Part shown: in pieces, positions 48,101-52,064 of the stretch
Position numbering within the stretch: position 1 is the first letter of the stretch
Layout of the letters: each line of letters opens with the position of its first letter
Assembly (NCBI GenBank): GCA_903813345.2
Contig: CAIIXF020000001.1
Location: 19,735,915 to 19,799,914 of the forward strand
DNA: 64,000 nucleotides
Direction: 5' to 3'
Source of the DNA: Owenia fusiformis
Taxonomy: Eukaryota > Annelida > Polychaeta > Sabellida > Oweniidae
Notes under the pieces: generated by a model
Seen by the model: only the letters and a program-made list of their open reading frames with translations
Database searches by the model: none
Told to the model about the DNA's origin: nothing
Program-made: the position numbers and the translations under genes

Positions 48101-49566
48101 AATCTCTCACCAATATCCATTTGTGATTTTCATCTTGTACTTCTATTGGAGTACTCTTTCTTGAATGCCTTCTTGGGGATCTTGTACGAGACAACTGAAA
48201 TGCATACATTAAATCTGAGTCATGTGCTAAATGTGAAATTAACTAAGACAATTGATATACAGTTGATGAACAAACTGGTGAATCACAAAAATTAGCCAAG
48301 ATAATTACTATATGGATTAAAGATTTGGGATTTCATAGTTTTTGGAATCATGATATTACTCTGATCATCTGGTTCAACCTAACAGTTTTGAATGTGTATA
48401 AAGATATCCTCATTTGTTTTTAACAATATAAATATTGACATAAACGTAATATGCCAAAGGTAGAGAATCTCATTTCTATCTTTTTGTGTAACTTCATGTA
48501 TAATTTGATATAAATTCAAAGATAAACATGTGGTACACCCTTTGTTTATCGAGCAGCATTCTCTTTAATACCCTTAAGCCCATTATCAAGTAGTAATTGC
48601 TATCCTCTGTGGAAAAATAAATAAAATATTTTGCCCATTTGTGTCTAAATGTGGAATAAAATAACAACCAATTATGAAGACGAAAAAGCAGTGACTAATT
48701 TTGATTGACCATATCTGATTGGGTAAAGCTAGATTAAAGAATTGTTCTTTTAGAATATATTGTATAATTAATGTGATTCAAGTTCTCCTATAAATTCTCT
48801 AATGATAACTCTTTCACATATCTTGAACAGTTAACTTCACCGATTTACAATAATTCACAAATGTAATAAATGTGGATAATATAGTCCATTATACTCACAG
48901 CGACATCTTTACAATACAATAAAATAATATTTAATGATTTCGCTTTACAATATGTTTGAGATAACAACTAAATCAAACAATTCTGAAGTATGTAGTGAGT
49001 TCTGTTTATATAAATATTAGTTAGATTTACATCATGTTATCAGTAGTTTAGCACCTTTTCAATGGCACTTTAATCGTGACTATTGTTATACTCAGTTTTA
49101 GAAGAAAATTTCGAAACAGGTTTCTGTCATATGAAGTGAATAATATATGATTTCCTCAAAAGGACATATGAGTATACTTTAAGTACACTAACTTGTACTC
49201 TTTATCCTTTTTAAAGTACATTTGATTCTAATTATTACAGATTCATAATATATGTACATGCAGTGACATTATGTAACATACCTTCCTTATACTACTTGTA
49301 GCATGTCTTCCAGATTCCCCAAAATGTTTTGTATTGTCATTATCTCTGCCCATATCACTGTATCCCCTTTCTGTATTCAGAGCTTGTCCTTTTGGGGCAA
49401 TTATAGTTTCATAGTGTATCCGTCCAAATCTTTGATCAGTGTCTTGAGTGGCAACATTTCTCTGCCGTATTCTAGGCCTTATTGCACAATTTAACTCACG
49501 GTCAGAGCGCTGCATCTGTGGATGTATTGAACGCTGCAGAAATGGTTCACTGACTTTCTCTCTCAT
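5883..49566 (-). CDS. SFI1: SFI1-like centrin-binding-repeat protein, 36 coding exons, 2,551 aa
   Basis: Seen: 36 exons joined by 35 GT-AG introns with consistent phase throughout; the sum, 7,656 nt, is divisible by three. The protein has a disordered Ser/Asn/Gln-rich N-terminus (residues 1 to about 700), a short coiled coil near 298-323, about fifty Trp-centred helical motifs of the form hydrophobic-x-x-W-(K/R) spaced roughly 25-40 residues apart (735-1440 and 1660-2550), and a Ser-rich linker (about 1441-1657). Known: such repeats define Sfi1, which binds centrins along a long helix at centrosomes, basal bodies and spindle pole bodies. Inferred: an SFI1 homologue acting at centrioles. It is about twice the length of human SFI1, so another protein of the repeat family is possible. 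No transmembrane or catalytic motif is visible. Introns of 300-530 bp between exons 11-12, 15-18 and 23-27 hold nothing beyond the repeats listed separately. No canonical poly(A) signal was found within about 850 bp of the stop. Confidence 0.88.
6401..6536 (-). CDS. SFI1-like coding exon 35
   Basis: Codes residues 2403-2448 with LVLQAWYNEVLV and YGTLWKRRVDM. Acceptor TTCCAG, donor GTGAGT. Enters phase 2, leaves phase 0. Confidence 0.92.
6824..7201 (-). CDS. SFI1-like coding exon 34
   Basis: Codes residues 2277-2403, the largest repeat exon, with four motifs: IQLWHGFIVKKK, ALTTWKSKHE, YFITWREHYR and FNAWCVYLKD. Acceptor TTTTAG, donor GTAATA. Phase 2 on both sides. Confidence 0.93.
7442..7586 (-). 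CDS. SFI1-like coding exon 33
   Basis: Codes residues 2229-2277, with TALQQWKHEYNLRQ. Acceptor TTTCAG, donor GTAAAG. Enters phase 1, leaves phase 2. Confidence 0.92.
7752..7965 (-). CDS. SFI1-like coding exon 32
   Basis: Codes residues 2158-2229 with YGIWKNEYLL, KFTAWRDCCHD and VLRAWCIWTR. Acceptor TTCCAG, donor GTAAGT. Enters phase 0, leaves phase 1. Confidence 0.93.
8248..8338 (-). CDS. SFI1-like coding exon 31
   Basis: Codes residues 2127-2157, one repeat (CFRGWRDFTLRKH) with a Lys-rich tail. Acceptor ATTCAG, donor GTAATA. Enters phase 2, leaves phase 0. Confidence 0.9.
8505..8743 (-). CDS. SFI1-like coding exon 30
   Basis: Codes residues 2048-2127 with VFCIWQAALNEQ, GNLWREKTEL and RLFKMWCNNTKK. 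Acceptor TCATAG, donor GTGAGT. Enters phase 0, leaves phase 2. Confidence 0.92.
8931..9192 (-). CDS. SFI1-like coding exon 29
   Basis: Codes residues 1960-2047 with CLRGWRNTV, AFCHWFHVYA and IATYWHQKTL. Acceptor TTTTAG, donor GTGTGT. Enters phase 2, leaves phase 0. A broken inverted copy of its middle part lies at 10948-11060. Confidence 0.92.
9368..9512 (-). CDS. SFI1-like coding exon 28
   Basis: Codes residues 1912-1960, with LALGFQLWRQEAHK. Acceptor TTGTAG, donor GTAACT. Enters phase 1, leaves phase 2. Confidence 0.92.
9692..9809 (-). CDS. SFI1-like coding exon 27
   Basis: Codes residues 1873-1912 with MLNLWRRRLSQ and ILQRWRYWSA. Acceptor TTTCAG, donor GTAGAG. Enters phase 0, leaves phase 1. 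Confidence 0.9.
9986..10122. repeat. TACAGTAGAACCTG-family element in an intron
   Basis: The left end TACAATAAAACCTGAG with TTTAGTGGAA and the right end TTCCACTTGACAGATTTTA form inverted termini like those at 266-1064. Lies in the intron between exons 26 and 27. Confidence 0.6.
10269..10413 (-). CDS. SFI1-like coding exon 26
   Basis: Codes residues 1824-1872, with RIFQAWSTYVAERV. Acceptor TTCTAG, donor GTGAGG. Enters phase 2, leaves phase 0. Confidence 0.92.
10562..10741. repeat. Degenerate minisatellite, CCCAAGTCAACT core
   Basis: About nine imperfect copies of an AAGTCAACT-centred word (variants AAATCAACT, CAATCAAC, AATGTCAACT), spaced about 15-25 bp, immediately downstream of exon 25 in its intron. 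Decayed tandem array, non-coding. Confidence 0.75.
10756..10904 (-). CDS. SFI1-like coding exon 25
   Basis: Codes residues 1775-1824 with VLDVWQHITSF and CWHAWIMR. The acceptor is the TTCTAG ending at 10905. A second AG six bases further in would give a TAG stop in frame, so the upstream site is the one that fits. Donor GTAGGT, leaves phase 2. Confidence 0.88.
10948..11060 (+). pseudogene. Inverted, broken partial copy of exon 29
   Basis: The plus strand here matches the sense strand of exon 29 (roughly 9036-9144 on the minus strand) with gaps. A 35-base tail around GCTACACAGAAACAGG is nearly identical. The translated frame keeps the pattern (VYQHHDS against FHRHHNS, then AFWHS against AFCHW) before a frameshift. 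It lies opposite to the gene in the intron between exons 24 and 25. Confidence 0.75.
11324..11467 (-). CDS. SFI1-like coding exon 24
   Basis: Codes residues 1727-1774 with QYLAWRQMKTH and TFYTWKQK. It is 144 nt, phase 0 on both sides. Acceptor TTGTAG, donor GTAAAA. Confidence 0.92.
11468..11996. other. Intron 23-24, with a possible repeat end
   Basis: A word AGTAAAACCTGTCT at about 11524 resembles the TACAGTAGAACCTG family, but I cannot find a convincing second end. Otherwise nothing recognised. Confidence 0.4.
11997..12203 (-). CDS. SFI1-like coding exon 23, start of repeat block 2
   Basis: Codes residues 1658-1726 with INRWCNW, TFYQWLEYVRWRR and TLRQWKYQYK. It is 207 nt, phase 0 on both sides. 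Acceptor TTACAG, donor GTAAGT. Confidence 0.93.
12431..12596 (-). CDS. SFI1-like coding exon 22, linker
   Basis: Codes residues 1602-1657: an Arg/Ser-rich start (RQSLDRRLSYERSY), a charged helix, and an Asn-rich end (IENNNKNVK). Acceptor TTACAG, donor GTATGG. Enters phase 2, leaves phase 0. Confidence 0.9.
12827..13028 (-). CDS. SFI1-like coding exon 21, Ser-rich linker
   Basis: Codes residues 1535-1602, all linker, with several Ser-Pro sites (APSPIHG, RLSPLSD) that could be kinase targets (inference). Acceptor TTTTAG, donor GTATGA. Enters phase 1, leaves phase 2. Confidence 0.9.
13268..13638 (-). CDS. SFI1-like coding exon 20, end of repeat block 1 and start of Ser-rich linker
   Basis: Codes residues 1411-1535. 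The first 30 residues hold the last repeat of block 1 (IIQSWHQYTR). The rest is a Ser/Thr/Pro-rich low-complexity segment (for example SSSGFHSNGFQSN) that interrupts the helix array. Acceptor TTTCAG, donor GTAGAT, leaves phase 1. Confidence 0.92.
13880..14055 (-). CDS. SFI1-like coding exon 19
   Basis: Codes residues 1353-1411 with KYFNRWRANAN and TFETWKRQLVG. Acceptor CTTACAG, donor GTAAGT. Enters phase 0, leaves phase 2. Confidence 0.93.
14195..14420 (-). CDS. SFI1-like coding exon 18
   Basis: Codes residues 1277-1352 with CLYAWKSVVERR and AFSVWRNRLAYK. Acceptor TTCCAG, donor GTAAGA. Enters phase 2, leaves phase 0. Confidence 0.93.
14759..14863 (-). CDS. SFI1-like coding exon 17, single-repeat exon
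   Basis: Codes residues 1242-1277, with VFDAWREVHTRKQ and the start of the next motif (IFFIWR). It is 105 nt, phase 2 on both sides. Acceptor TTCCAG, donor GTAACA. Confidence 0.92.
15188..15374 (-). CDS. SFI1-like coding exon 16
   Basis: Codes residues 1180-1242 with VYFGKWLSAKHQ and NIFTKWRIQTQQ. Acceptor TTTCAG, donor GTAAGC. Enters phase 1, leaves phase 2. Confidence 0.92.
15728..15825 (-). CDS. SFI1-like coding exon 15
   Basis: Codes residues 1147-1180, with AAHRWHTVVHIRR. Acceptor TTCCAG, donor GTAGGC. Enters phase 2, leaves phase 1. Confidence 0.9.
16066..16200 (-). CDS. SFI1-like coding exon 14
   Basis: Codes residues 1102-1147, with ALATWVSHLHLLM and QQYWSMACA. It is 135 nt, phase 2 on both sides. 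Acceptor CTCCAG, donor GTACAA (a weaker donor). Confidence 0.9.
16481..16711 (-). CDS. SFI1-like coding exon 13
   Basis: Codes residues 1025-1102 with three motifs: ALEMWVLRWRR, ALATWNHYVQ and LLRRWSEYTK. It is 231 nt, phase 2 on both sides. Acceptor TAACAG, donor GTAAAG. Confidence 0.93.
16897..17088 (-). CDS. SFI1-like coding exon 12, two repeats
   Basis: Codes residues 961-1025 with VLLSWKQNVW and SCWVQWSHRL. It is 192 nt, phase 2 on both sides. Acceptor CCCTAG, donor GTAAGT. Confidence 0.92.
17537..17626 (-). CDS. SFI1-like coding exon 11, degenerate repeat
   Basis: Codes residues 931-961. It is 90 nt, phase 2 on both sides. It has the length and charge pattern of a repeat but lacks the central Trp (TFCQMKTVFEKHQ), so it may have lost centrin binding. 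Confidence 0.88.
17807..17893 (-). CDS. SFI1-like coding exon 10, single-repeat exon
   Basis: Codes residues 902-931, one repeat (LTKGWQAWRAYTMQ). It is 87 nt with phase 2 on both sides, so it is symmetrical and could be duplicated or skipped without a frameshift. Confidence 0.92.
18032..18231 (-). CDS. SFI1-like coding exon 9
   Basis: Codes residues 836-902. Motifs visible: WKEKTEKRHQ at the exon start, STFDRWQHFK and AYCQWKDLYK. Acceptor CTTACAG, donor GTAAGA. Enters phase 0, leaves phase 2. Confidence 0.92.
18417..18639 (-). CDS. SFI1-like coding exon 8
   Basis: Codes residues 761-835 with two Trp motifs (HYFYLWRAKARRT and GFDGLKWAV). The acceptor is the less usual TTCAAG after a T-rich tract; the donor is GTGAGT. 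Leaves phase 0. Confidence 0.9.
18912..18991 (-). CDS. SFI1-like coding exon 7, first Trp repeat
   Basis: Codes residues 735-761 and opens the first repeat block (ARWFRRWLTNVRCIRTDR). Acceptor TTTCAG, donor GTAAGT. Enters phase 0, leaves phase 2; the split codon with exon 8 is ATG. Confidence 0.9.
19040..19130 (+). repeat. Copy of the GTCACCACCTG dispersed repeat
   Basis: Contains AATGTCACCACCTG, CCATCCAAAAAAAGTTGG and TATAACAATA in the same order as copies at 43895-44000 and 51558-51690. It ends in an inverted GGTGGTGACAT. Confidence 0.55.
19235..19520. repeat. Twin-palindrome repeat, copy 1 (partly deleted)
   Basis: Carries the CCTGTATTGCACTTCAAATC arm and the second palindrome with CTACTGAGATTGTCCCC / GGGGACAATCTCAGTAGC arms. 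Fuller copies are at 33684-33990 and 63660-64000. Confidence 0.75.
20647..20781. repeat. 135-bp foldback MITE, TAATGCCT family
   Basis: Nearly the whole element is an inverted repeat. The ends are TAATGCCTTGGTCACATT and the complement of TAATGCCTGGGTCACATT; inner arms GATTGAGT / ACTCAATC flank a short loop. It is GC-richer than its surroundings. A relative is at 37268-37438. Confidence 0.8.
21625..21705. repeat. Fragment of the GATATC foldback family
   Basis: CACTCGTGCAGATATCATAT ... CATAGGATATCC matches one arm of the foldback at 37816-37957 in reverse orientation. Confidence 0.55.
22441..22546 (-). CDS. SFI1-like coding exon 6
   Basis: Codes residues 699-734, including a helical segment (SSALWAMRLIELLHNADPLT) that leads into the repeats. 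Acceptor CTTCAG, donor GTGAGT. Enters phase 2, leaves phase 0. Confidence 0.88.
22547..23841. other. Intron between exons 5 and 6
   Basis: Contains the foldback at 22583-22674 and, at about 23605-23700, a diverged GTCACCACCTG-type repeat. The 119-codon plus-strand open frame at 23402-23761 overlaps that repeat and is not supported as a gene. Confidence 0.5.
22583..22674. repeat. Short foldback around TGAACGCAGT duplicates
   Basis: GCCATTATGCCATCTTCG at the left and CGAAGATGCCATTATGC at the right flank two direct TGAACGCAGT words. The pairing is imperfect. It is followed at once by a CAGGGTGACCCAAAAAA word also seen in altered form at about 17440. Confidence 0.45.
23842..23915 (-). CDS. SFI1-like coding exon 5
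   Basis: Codes residues 675-699 (SPQRYHKKYDDIPSRDDNYL and a few more), charged and hydrophilic. Acceptor TTTCAG, donor GTAAGT. Enters phase 0, leaves phase 2. Confidence 0.85.
25688..25730 (-). repeat. Mini-exon-like repeat, copy 1
   Basis: On the minus strand: GAGTACAG acceptor, then ACGAAGCTCTCTTTTAAGAG. The shortest of five copies, and its ATG is changed to ACG. Confidence 0.6.
26878..27047. repeat. G-rich TIR element beside the exon 4 donor
   Basis: Inverted ends CAGGCCCATAGGCAG and CTGTCTATGGGCCTG. The interior matches the copy at 40014-40205 in opposite orientation (shared GGGCCAAAACTGTCAAATGT-type sequence). CAGG termini are hAT-like (inference). Confidence 0.65.
27098..28608 (-). 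CDS. SFI1-like coding exon 4 (large disordered exon)
   Basis: Codes residues 171-674, by far the largest exon (1,511 nt). It is rich in Ser, Asn, Gln and Tyr and is predicted by eye to be disordered. It contains a short amphipathic coiled coil (HRIRLQEIDSQLLELDKQL, about 303-321), an acidic patch (DSEDDDLD, about 549) and two related GCQTSP / NAQTSP motifs. Acceptor TTTTCAG, donor GTAAGA, exit phase 0. The donor lies only about 50 bp from a TE copy at 26878-27047. Confidence 0.92.
29862..29935 (-). repeat. Mini-exon-like repeat, copy 2
   Basis: Minus strand: GAGGCAG acceptor at 29891, then a frame reading MKLSFKEAKLNSWKCSVS from 29890, open to a GCTCAG then GTGTGG donor-like site. Upstream intronic words (ACTGAGTCTTAGTAATTAG) are also shared with other copies. 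Confidence 0.6.
30454..30635. repeat. TACAGTAGAACCTG-family element, GAACACC-rich
   Basis: Ends TACAGGAAACCTGTCTTAG and ACAGGTTTTACTGTA are inverted. The interior repeats (A)GAACACCT / GAGGACACC words every 20-25 bp. Confidence 0.7.
30690..30780 (-). repeat. Mini-exon-like repeat, copy 3
   Basis: Minus strand: branch-like CTAACTAACTAACTGCAG acceptor, then 42 nt from 30735 ending at a GTAAGA donor. The ATG frame reads MKFSFMKQRQLNAK; in phase 1, the phase of this intron, it is also open and would add 14 residues. The most exon-like copy. Confidence 0.6.
31285..31368 (-). repeat. Mini-exon-like repeat, copy 4
   Basis: Minus strand: GATATCAG acceptor, then MKLSFKKQNHMLGES followed by a stop, from 31318. 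There is no good donor nearby. Confidence 0.6.
33383..33500. repeat. Two direct copies of a 40-bp word
   Basis: TGGCCTTGGCCTTTGTAAAG (33383) and TGGCCTTGACGTTTGTAAAT (33461), each followed by a matching CATAA-CTA-A-GGATA tail; period 78 bp. Confidence 0.6.
33555..33615 (-). repeat. Mini-exon-like repeat, copy 5
   Basis: Minus strand: AAGTTAG acceptor, then MDLSFKEVK from 33587 and a perfect GTAAGT donor after 28 nt. The length is not a multiple of three. Confidence 0.6.
33684..33990. repeat. Twin-palindrome repeat, copy 2 (complete)
   Basis: Two adjacent palindromes. The first has arms CTACTGAGATTGTCCCC / GGGGACAATCTCAGTAGC; the second has arms GATTTGAAGTGCAATACAGG and its complement around an ATTCTGTATTG centre. 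Outer words include TGATTGGTCAGTTCTTGTGC, also present in copies 1 and 3. Confidence 0.8.
36492..36633 (-). CDS. SFI1-like coding exon 3
   Basis: Codes residues 124 to about 171 and includes a run of five Gln (CSRQQQQQNIPQF). Acceptor TTTCAG, donor GTAACT. Entry is phase 0 and exit is phase 1; the split codon with exon 4 is GAT. Confidence 0.78.
37268..37438. repeat. Foldback element, TAATGCCT family relative
   Basis: Left arm AATGCCTCAGTCATGTTTGA ... GGCTGTAGTTTCACAAAAT pairs with right arm ATTTTGTGAAGCTACAGCC ... CAAATGTGACTGAGGCAT. The outer ~20 bp match the 20647-20781 element. Confidence 0.75.
37816..37957. repeat. GATATC foldback element
   Basis: ATAGGATATCCTATGATTTT and GGTGATATTGATAT on the left pair with ATATCAATATCACC and AAAATCATAGGATG on the right, around a GGGAGCGAAGCGAACGAGGG centre. 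Confidence 0.75.
37961..38238. repeat. Foldback element enclosing three hairpins
   Basis: Outer inverted arms TTATTATCCTACACTTA and TAAGTGTAGGATAATAA, each continuing through GTGTACTAAATGTATAAT or its complement. Inside are three near-identical palindromes of the type GGAGTATATCGTCACGATAT at about 38061, 38104 and 38133. Confidence 0.8.
40014..40205. repeat. G-rich TIR element, second copy
   Basis: Starts CAGGCCCGTAGCTAGGATTT and ends near AAGAGCCTG, with several G-runs including one of 15 G. Homologous in reverse to 26878-27047. Confidence 0.65.
42288..42498. repeat. Possible short TIR element
   Basis: Left end CAGGGGCGTCACCATGAT and right end GACGCCCATGATT are partly inverted. Flanking AATATTAA-like words are suggestive but not a clean duplication. 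Confidence 0.35.
43895..44000 (+). repeat. GTCACCACCTG dispersed repeat
   Basis: AAAATGTCACCACCTGCC, ATTTGTTAAAGATGCCGAA and AAAAAAGTTAGAGACTATAA occur in the order seen at 51558-51690. Non-coding; an open frame over it is incidental. Confidence 0.6.
46569..46663 (-). other. Possible cryptic exon in the intron between exons 2 and 3
   Basis: The minus strand has an open stretch including DHEFEIKISILGQLDSKLR and ILIRFFEW, closing on a strong donor (GAATG then GTAAGTG). The acceptor side is weak (GTCAAG). Splicing it between exons 2 and 3 would create a TGA at the junction, so it is not in the main model. Confidence 0.25.
48111..48194 (-). CDS. SFI1-like coding exon 2
   Basis: Codes residues 96-123, a basic Arg/Ser-rich stretch starting LSRTRSPRRHSRKS. 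Acceptor TTTCAG, donor GTGAGA, phase 0 on both sides. It is supported mainly by its splice sites and by frame continuity into exon 3 after an 11.5-kb intron. Confidence 0.75.
48195..49281. other. Intron between exons 1 and 2
   Basis: AT-rich, about 1.1 kb; nothing recognised. Confidence 0.5.
49282..49566 (-). CDS. SFI1-like coding exon 1
   Basis: Codes residues 1-95. The exon itself begins at 49599 after a TTTCAG acceptor. An in-frame TAA at 49594-49596 precedes the first ATG at 49566, which decides the start. Donor GTATGT follows 49282, phase 0. The peptide is rich in Arg, Gln and Asn, with no recognised domain. Confidence 0.75.
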
Positions 49567-49798
49567 AATCTGCTTGATCAATCTCCAGTAAAATTACAGC
49601 TGAAATAGAGAATAAAAGAATGGTTTGAACTGTATCTAATCTTTTTTTGTTGTGGCCTCCATATTCCAGTTTTTGTGCAACCCCTTCACTTGATTGTGGC
49701 AGGTACCACATAATGGTATTAGTCATAAACAACTGGAACACCCCAATCCCAGGACTAGATATATCATAGAAAATTGCACCAGCATAAATATCAAAATC

Positions 49799-49906
49799 TG
49801 TGTTCTCCCGGACTGAAAAATGCGTGGCGCTTGCGCCACGCACATTGTGGCTGCGCCACGCTGATTTATTGCGCGCCACACATTTATTAACAGCGCCACG
49901 CATTAG
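49799..49906. repeat. GC-rich GCGCCACGC hairpin cluster
   Basis: TGTTCTCCC is followed at 49821-49842 by a 10-bp stem of TGCGTGGCGC with TT loop, then three more GCGCCAC words. It stands out from the AT-rich surroundings. A converging GGGAGAACACTG end is at 51207-51218, so the two could bound one 1.4-kb element, but no clean target duplication is visible. Confidence 0.6.
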
Positions 49907-50043
49907 ACTTTGACAGAAAAATTTCCCAAAGTTAAAATAGAAATTGAAAAAAATCAAAGTTTTAATCACATCAAAATCTCAGCCCGTTTTGCTTGAAAAC
50001 GATACAAAATGCTCTATGTAGATAAAGAAATGTCTGTACTTAC

Positions 50044-50280
50044 CTTTCTTGCACTAAAGAATCTTCAATTTACCTTCTATTTTGATAAAAAACAGTTTGA
50101 TTTGCACAGAAATGAATTCTTCTTCTTCTTAGTCCTTTTCAGTGTTCCTTATAAGGTGTTCCGGGATCACTTTGGCATTATTATGCTGCCTTTGATCACT
50201 TGTTGCTGTTTTTAAAACTCATGTACTAAAATTATCACTTGTACTTTTCACTTGTGCTTATTTTACTTCTGTTGGGAGAG
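50044..50280 (-). other. Candidate 5' untranslated exon of the SFI1-like gene
   Basis: A strong donor (AAAG then GTAAGTAC) lies on the minus strand at 50043, 444 bp upstream of the acceptor at 49599 that begins coding exon 1. The interval contains only very short ATG frames. The 5' limit is a guess and I see no TATA box or initiator. Another donor-like site at 52037 (GTAAGG) could belong to an alternative first exon. Confidence 0.35.
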
Positions 50281-50387
50281 AGAGCGCTAAAACTTGTTAT
50301 CTAACGTAGTCTAAAATGCAAGTGTTTTTCCATTAAAATGAGATGTTAAAATAGAGTCACTATCTCACTCGAGTTAAAAATAAGTTA

Positions 50388-50767
50388 TTAAAATCTCTTG
50401 GATTTCTGTATAAATGCCTGCAGGCATTTCATAATTTCTTTATTTAACTTATGGTCCAGGCTTGTGTTGAGTCCTGTGATTGTTTGTAGGTCTAGAGCTG
50501 GATTGTATTTAGCTCCTAGTAGTATCTGTTGCACTTTGGCCAAAAGAATCTCCCTCTCTTCCTGGAACTTAGAGCAAGCAAAGATGTAATGTTCAACTGT
50601 CTCTGGTATGTTACAGTGGTCACAGTTGGGAGATAAAATATCGGGGTTAATTCTATGGTGATGGCCATGTAAACGGGTGTGCAAATGAAACATGTTTTTT
50701 CTGGGTCAGGACTCACAGCCTCCGATTTTGAAGAGTACACTGAACGAAAATGAACAAGTGTGCACAT
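50388..50767 (-). mobile_element. Non-LTR retrotransposon (LINE) 3' ORF2 fragment
   Basis: The minus-strand frame ending at 50388 has the C-terminal knuckle of LINE ORF2 proteins: a CDHC pair, then ETVEHYIFAC (C-x2-C-x7-H-x4-C), preceded by RLHGHHHRINPDILSPN. The match continues upstream only after a frameshift near 50690. No reverse transcriptase domain remains; a dead 5'-truncated copy. Confidence 0.75.
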
Positions 50768-50987
50768 TTTCCCGGGAATTTCGGACTCAATAATTATAGT
50801 TGAATTATATATTGAATATAGTTGAAATATGTGGCCACATACTGAAAATTATTTTGTATATTGAACTTTATATTATATTATGGAAATAAATATTAAATTG
50901 AACATAGAATTAAAACAAACCTCTGAGCATTTATATTGCAACATGGCCTATTGTCATTAAAGTAGATGATCATACAGTGCTAAATTT

Positions 50988-51031
50988 CATTTGTTTTGAT
51001 GTTATGTAATTACATAACATCAAAACAAATG
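50988..51031. repeat. Perfect 44-bp palindrome
   Basis: Each 22-base half is the exact complement of the other, with no loop; the centre is TAATTA. It starts CATTTGTTTTGATG and ends CATCAAAACAAATG. No similarity extends beyond it. Confidence 0.95.
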
Positions 51032-51557
51032 TTTAGCATATTTATAACAATTGGCTGTTGATGCAAATGATTGTGATTAAATAACACCGCGAAGCGGCGC
51101 CGATTTTTTTAAGCATGTTTTTGTAAACTTATCACCGCCCTAATAATTTTGCCACCACCCATCAATTTTTATTCAAACTTTTTCACCACTCACTTTTGAA
51201 AAATTAGGGAGAACACTGAAAATCATTAAAAGTTTGGATCATCAGAGTTAAGACCTGCTTAATGAGGAAACACACTTGGTTTCGTGTGCTTTTTTGATAT
51301 TCTAAACTCATAGTGTATCTGCTTTATTCGCATAAACATTTATCTGCTCATGCATCTTTCTGCCTTTAGTTTTGTCATTTCTCTGTGATCCAGGTTATGA
51401 AAGAAAATGAACCTTTATCTCACATCTCTTGATACCCACTTCTAATATGCCTTAATTTATCGGTCTAGGTATAGCAAAATTGAAGTTTCAAAATTTGAAA
51501 AATTGCGTAGCAGGGAAGAAAAGATATTAAAATAAACTTTAACAAGGCATTAACATG

Positions 51558-51690
51558 CAAAATTTCACTACCTGCCATTTGTTACAGACACAACTGCTGT
51601 TACAGATGCCGAAAGCTGTTACAGATGTCAAACACTAAAAGCCAAATACCATCCTCAAAGATGTTGGAGACTATCTGAATAACAATATGT
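51558..51690 (+). repeat. GTCACCACCTG dispersed repeat, longest copy
   Basis: AAAATTTCACTACCTGCC, CTGTTACAGATGCCGAA (with a second CTGTTACAGATG), and GTTGGAGACTATCTG. The rest of 51219-52064 shows nothing recognised. Confidence 0.55.
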
Positions 51691-52064
51691 CATTGTCATA
51701 AAAAAATAAGAAAAATATTATTCATCTGACTACTCAATGATATGGCAGCATCATGAATTTGGATCTTACCAACCAACCCAATACATTTAAATGACTATAC
51801 AAGACAGGGAGGTTGGATCCTAGGGGACCAACTCGATATCGAGTAATTATTGTGAGTAATTTGTTCAGTGCTGATTTCTACGACAAAGAATTCAAGAGTG
51901 GACTACAAGGAGAATGGCCAATATTCTAGAGAAATCGACGACAATCAATGAAAATGTTGTTATTGTCTGACCATGATAACCGGCTGTAAACCCATAATCA
52001 ACAATCCAAAAGATTTGAACTAATAGGCCTACCTTACCTTCTTCTAAGACTCCTAATCGAATTC

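Larger units (their letters stand above)
36634..48110. other. 11.5-kb intron between exons 2 and 3
   Basis: Contains foldback elements at 37268-37438, 37816-37957 and 37961-38238, a G-rich element (40014-40205), a GTCACCACCTG repeat (43895-44000) and a possible cryptic exon (46569-46663). Stretches 38240-40010, 40210-42280, 42500-43890 and 44000-46560 show nothing I can support. Confidence 0.5.
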
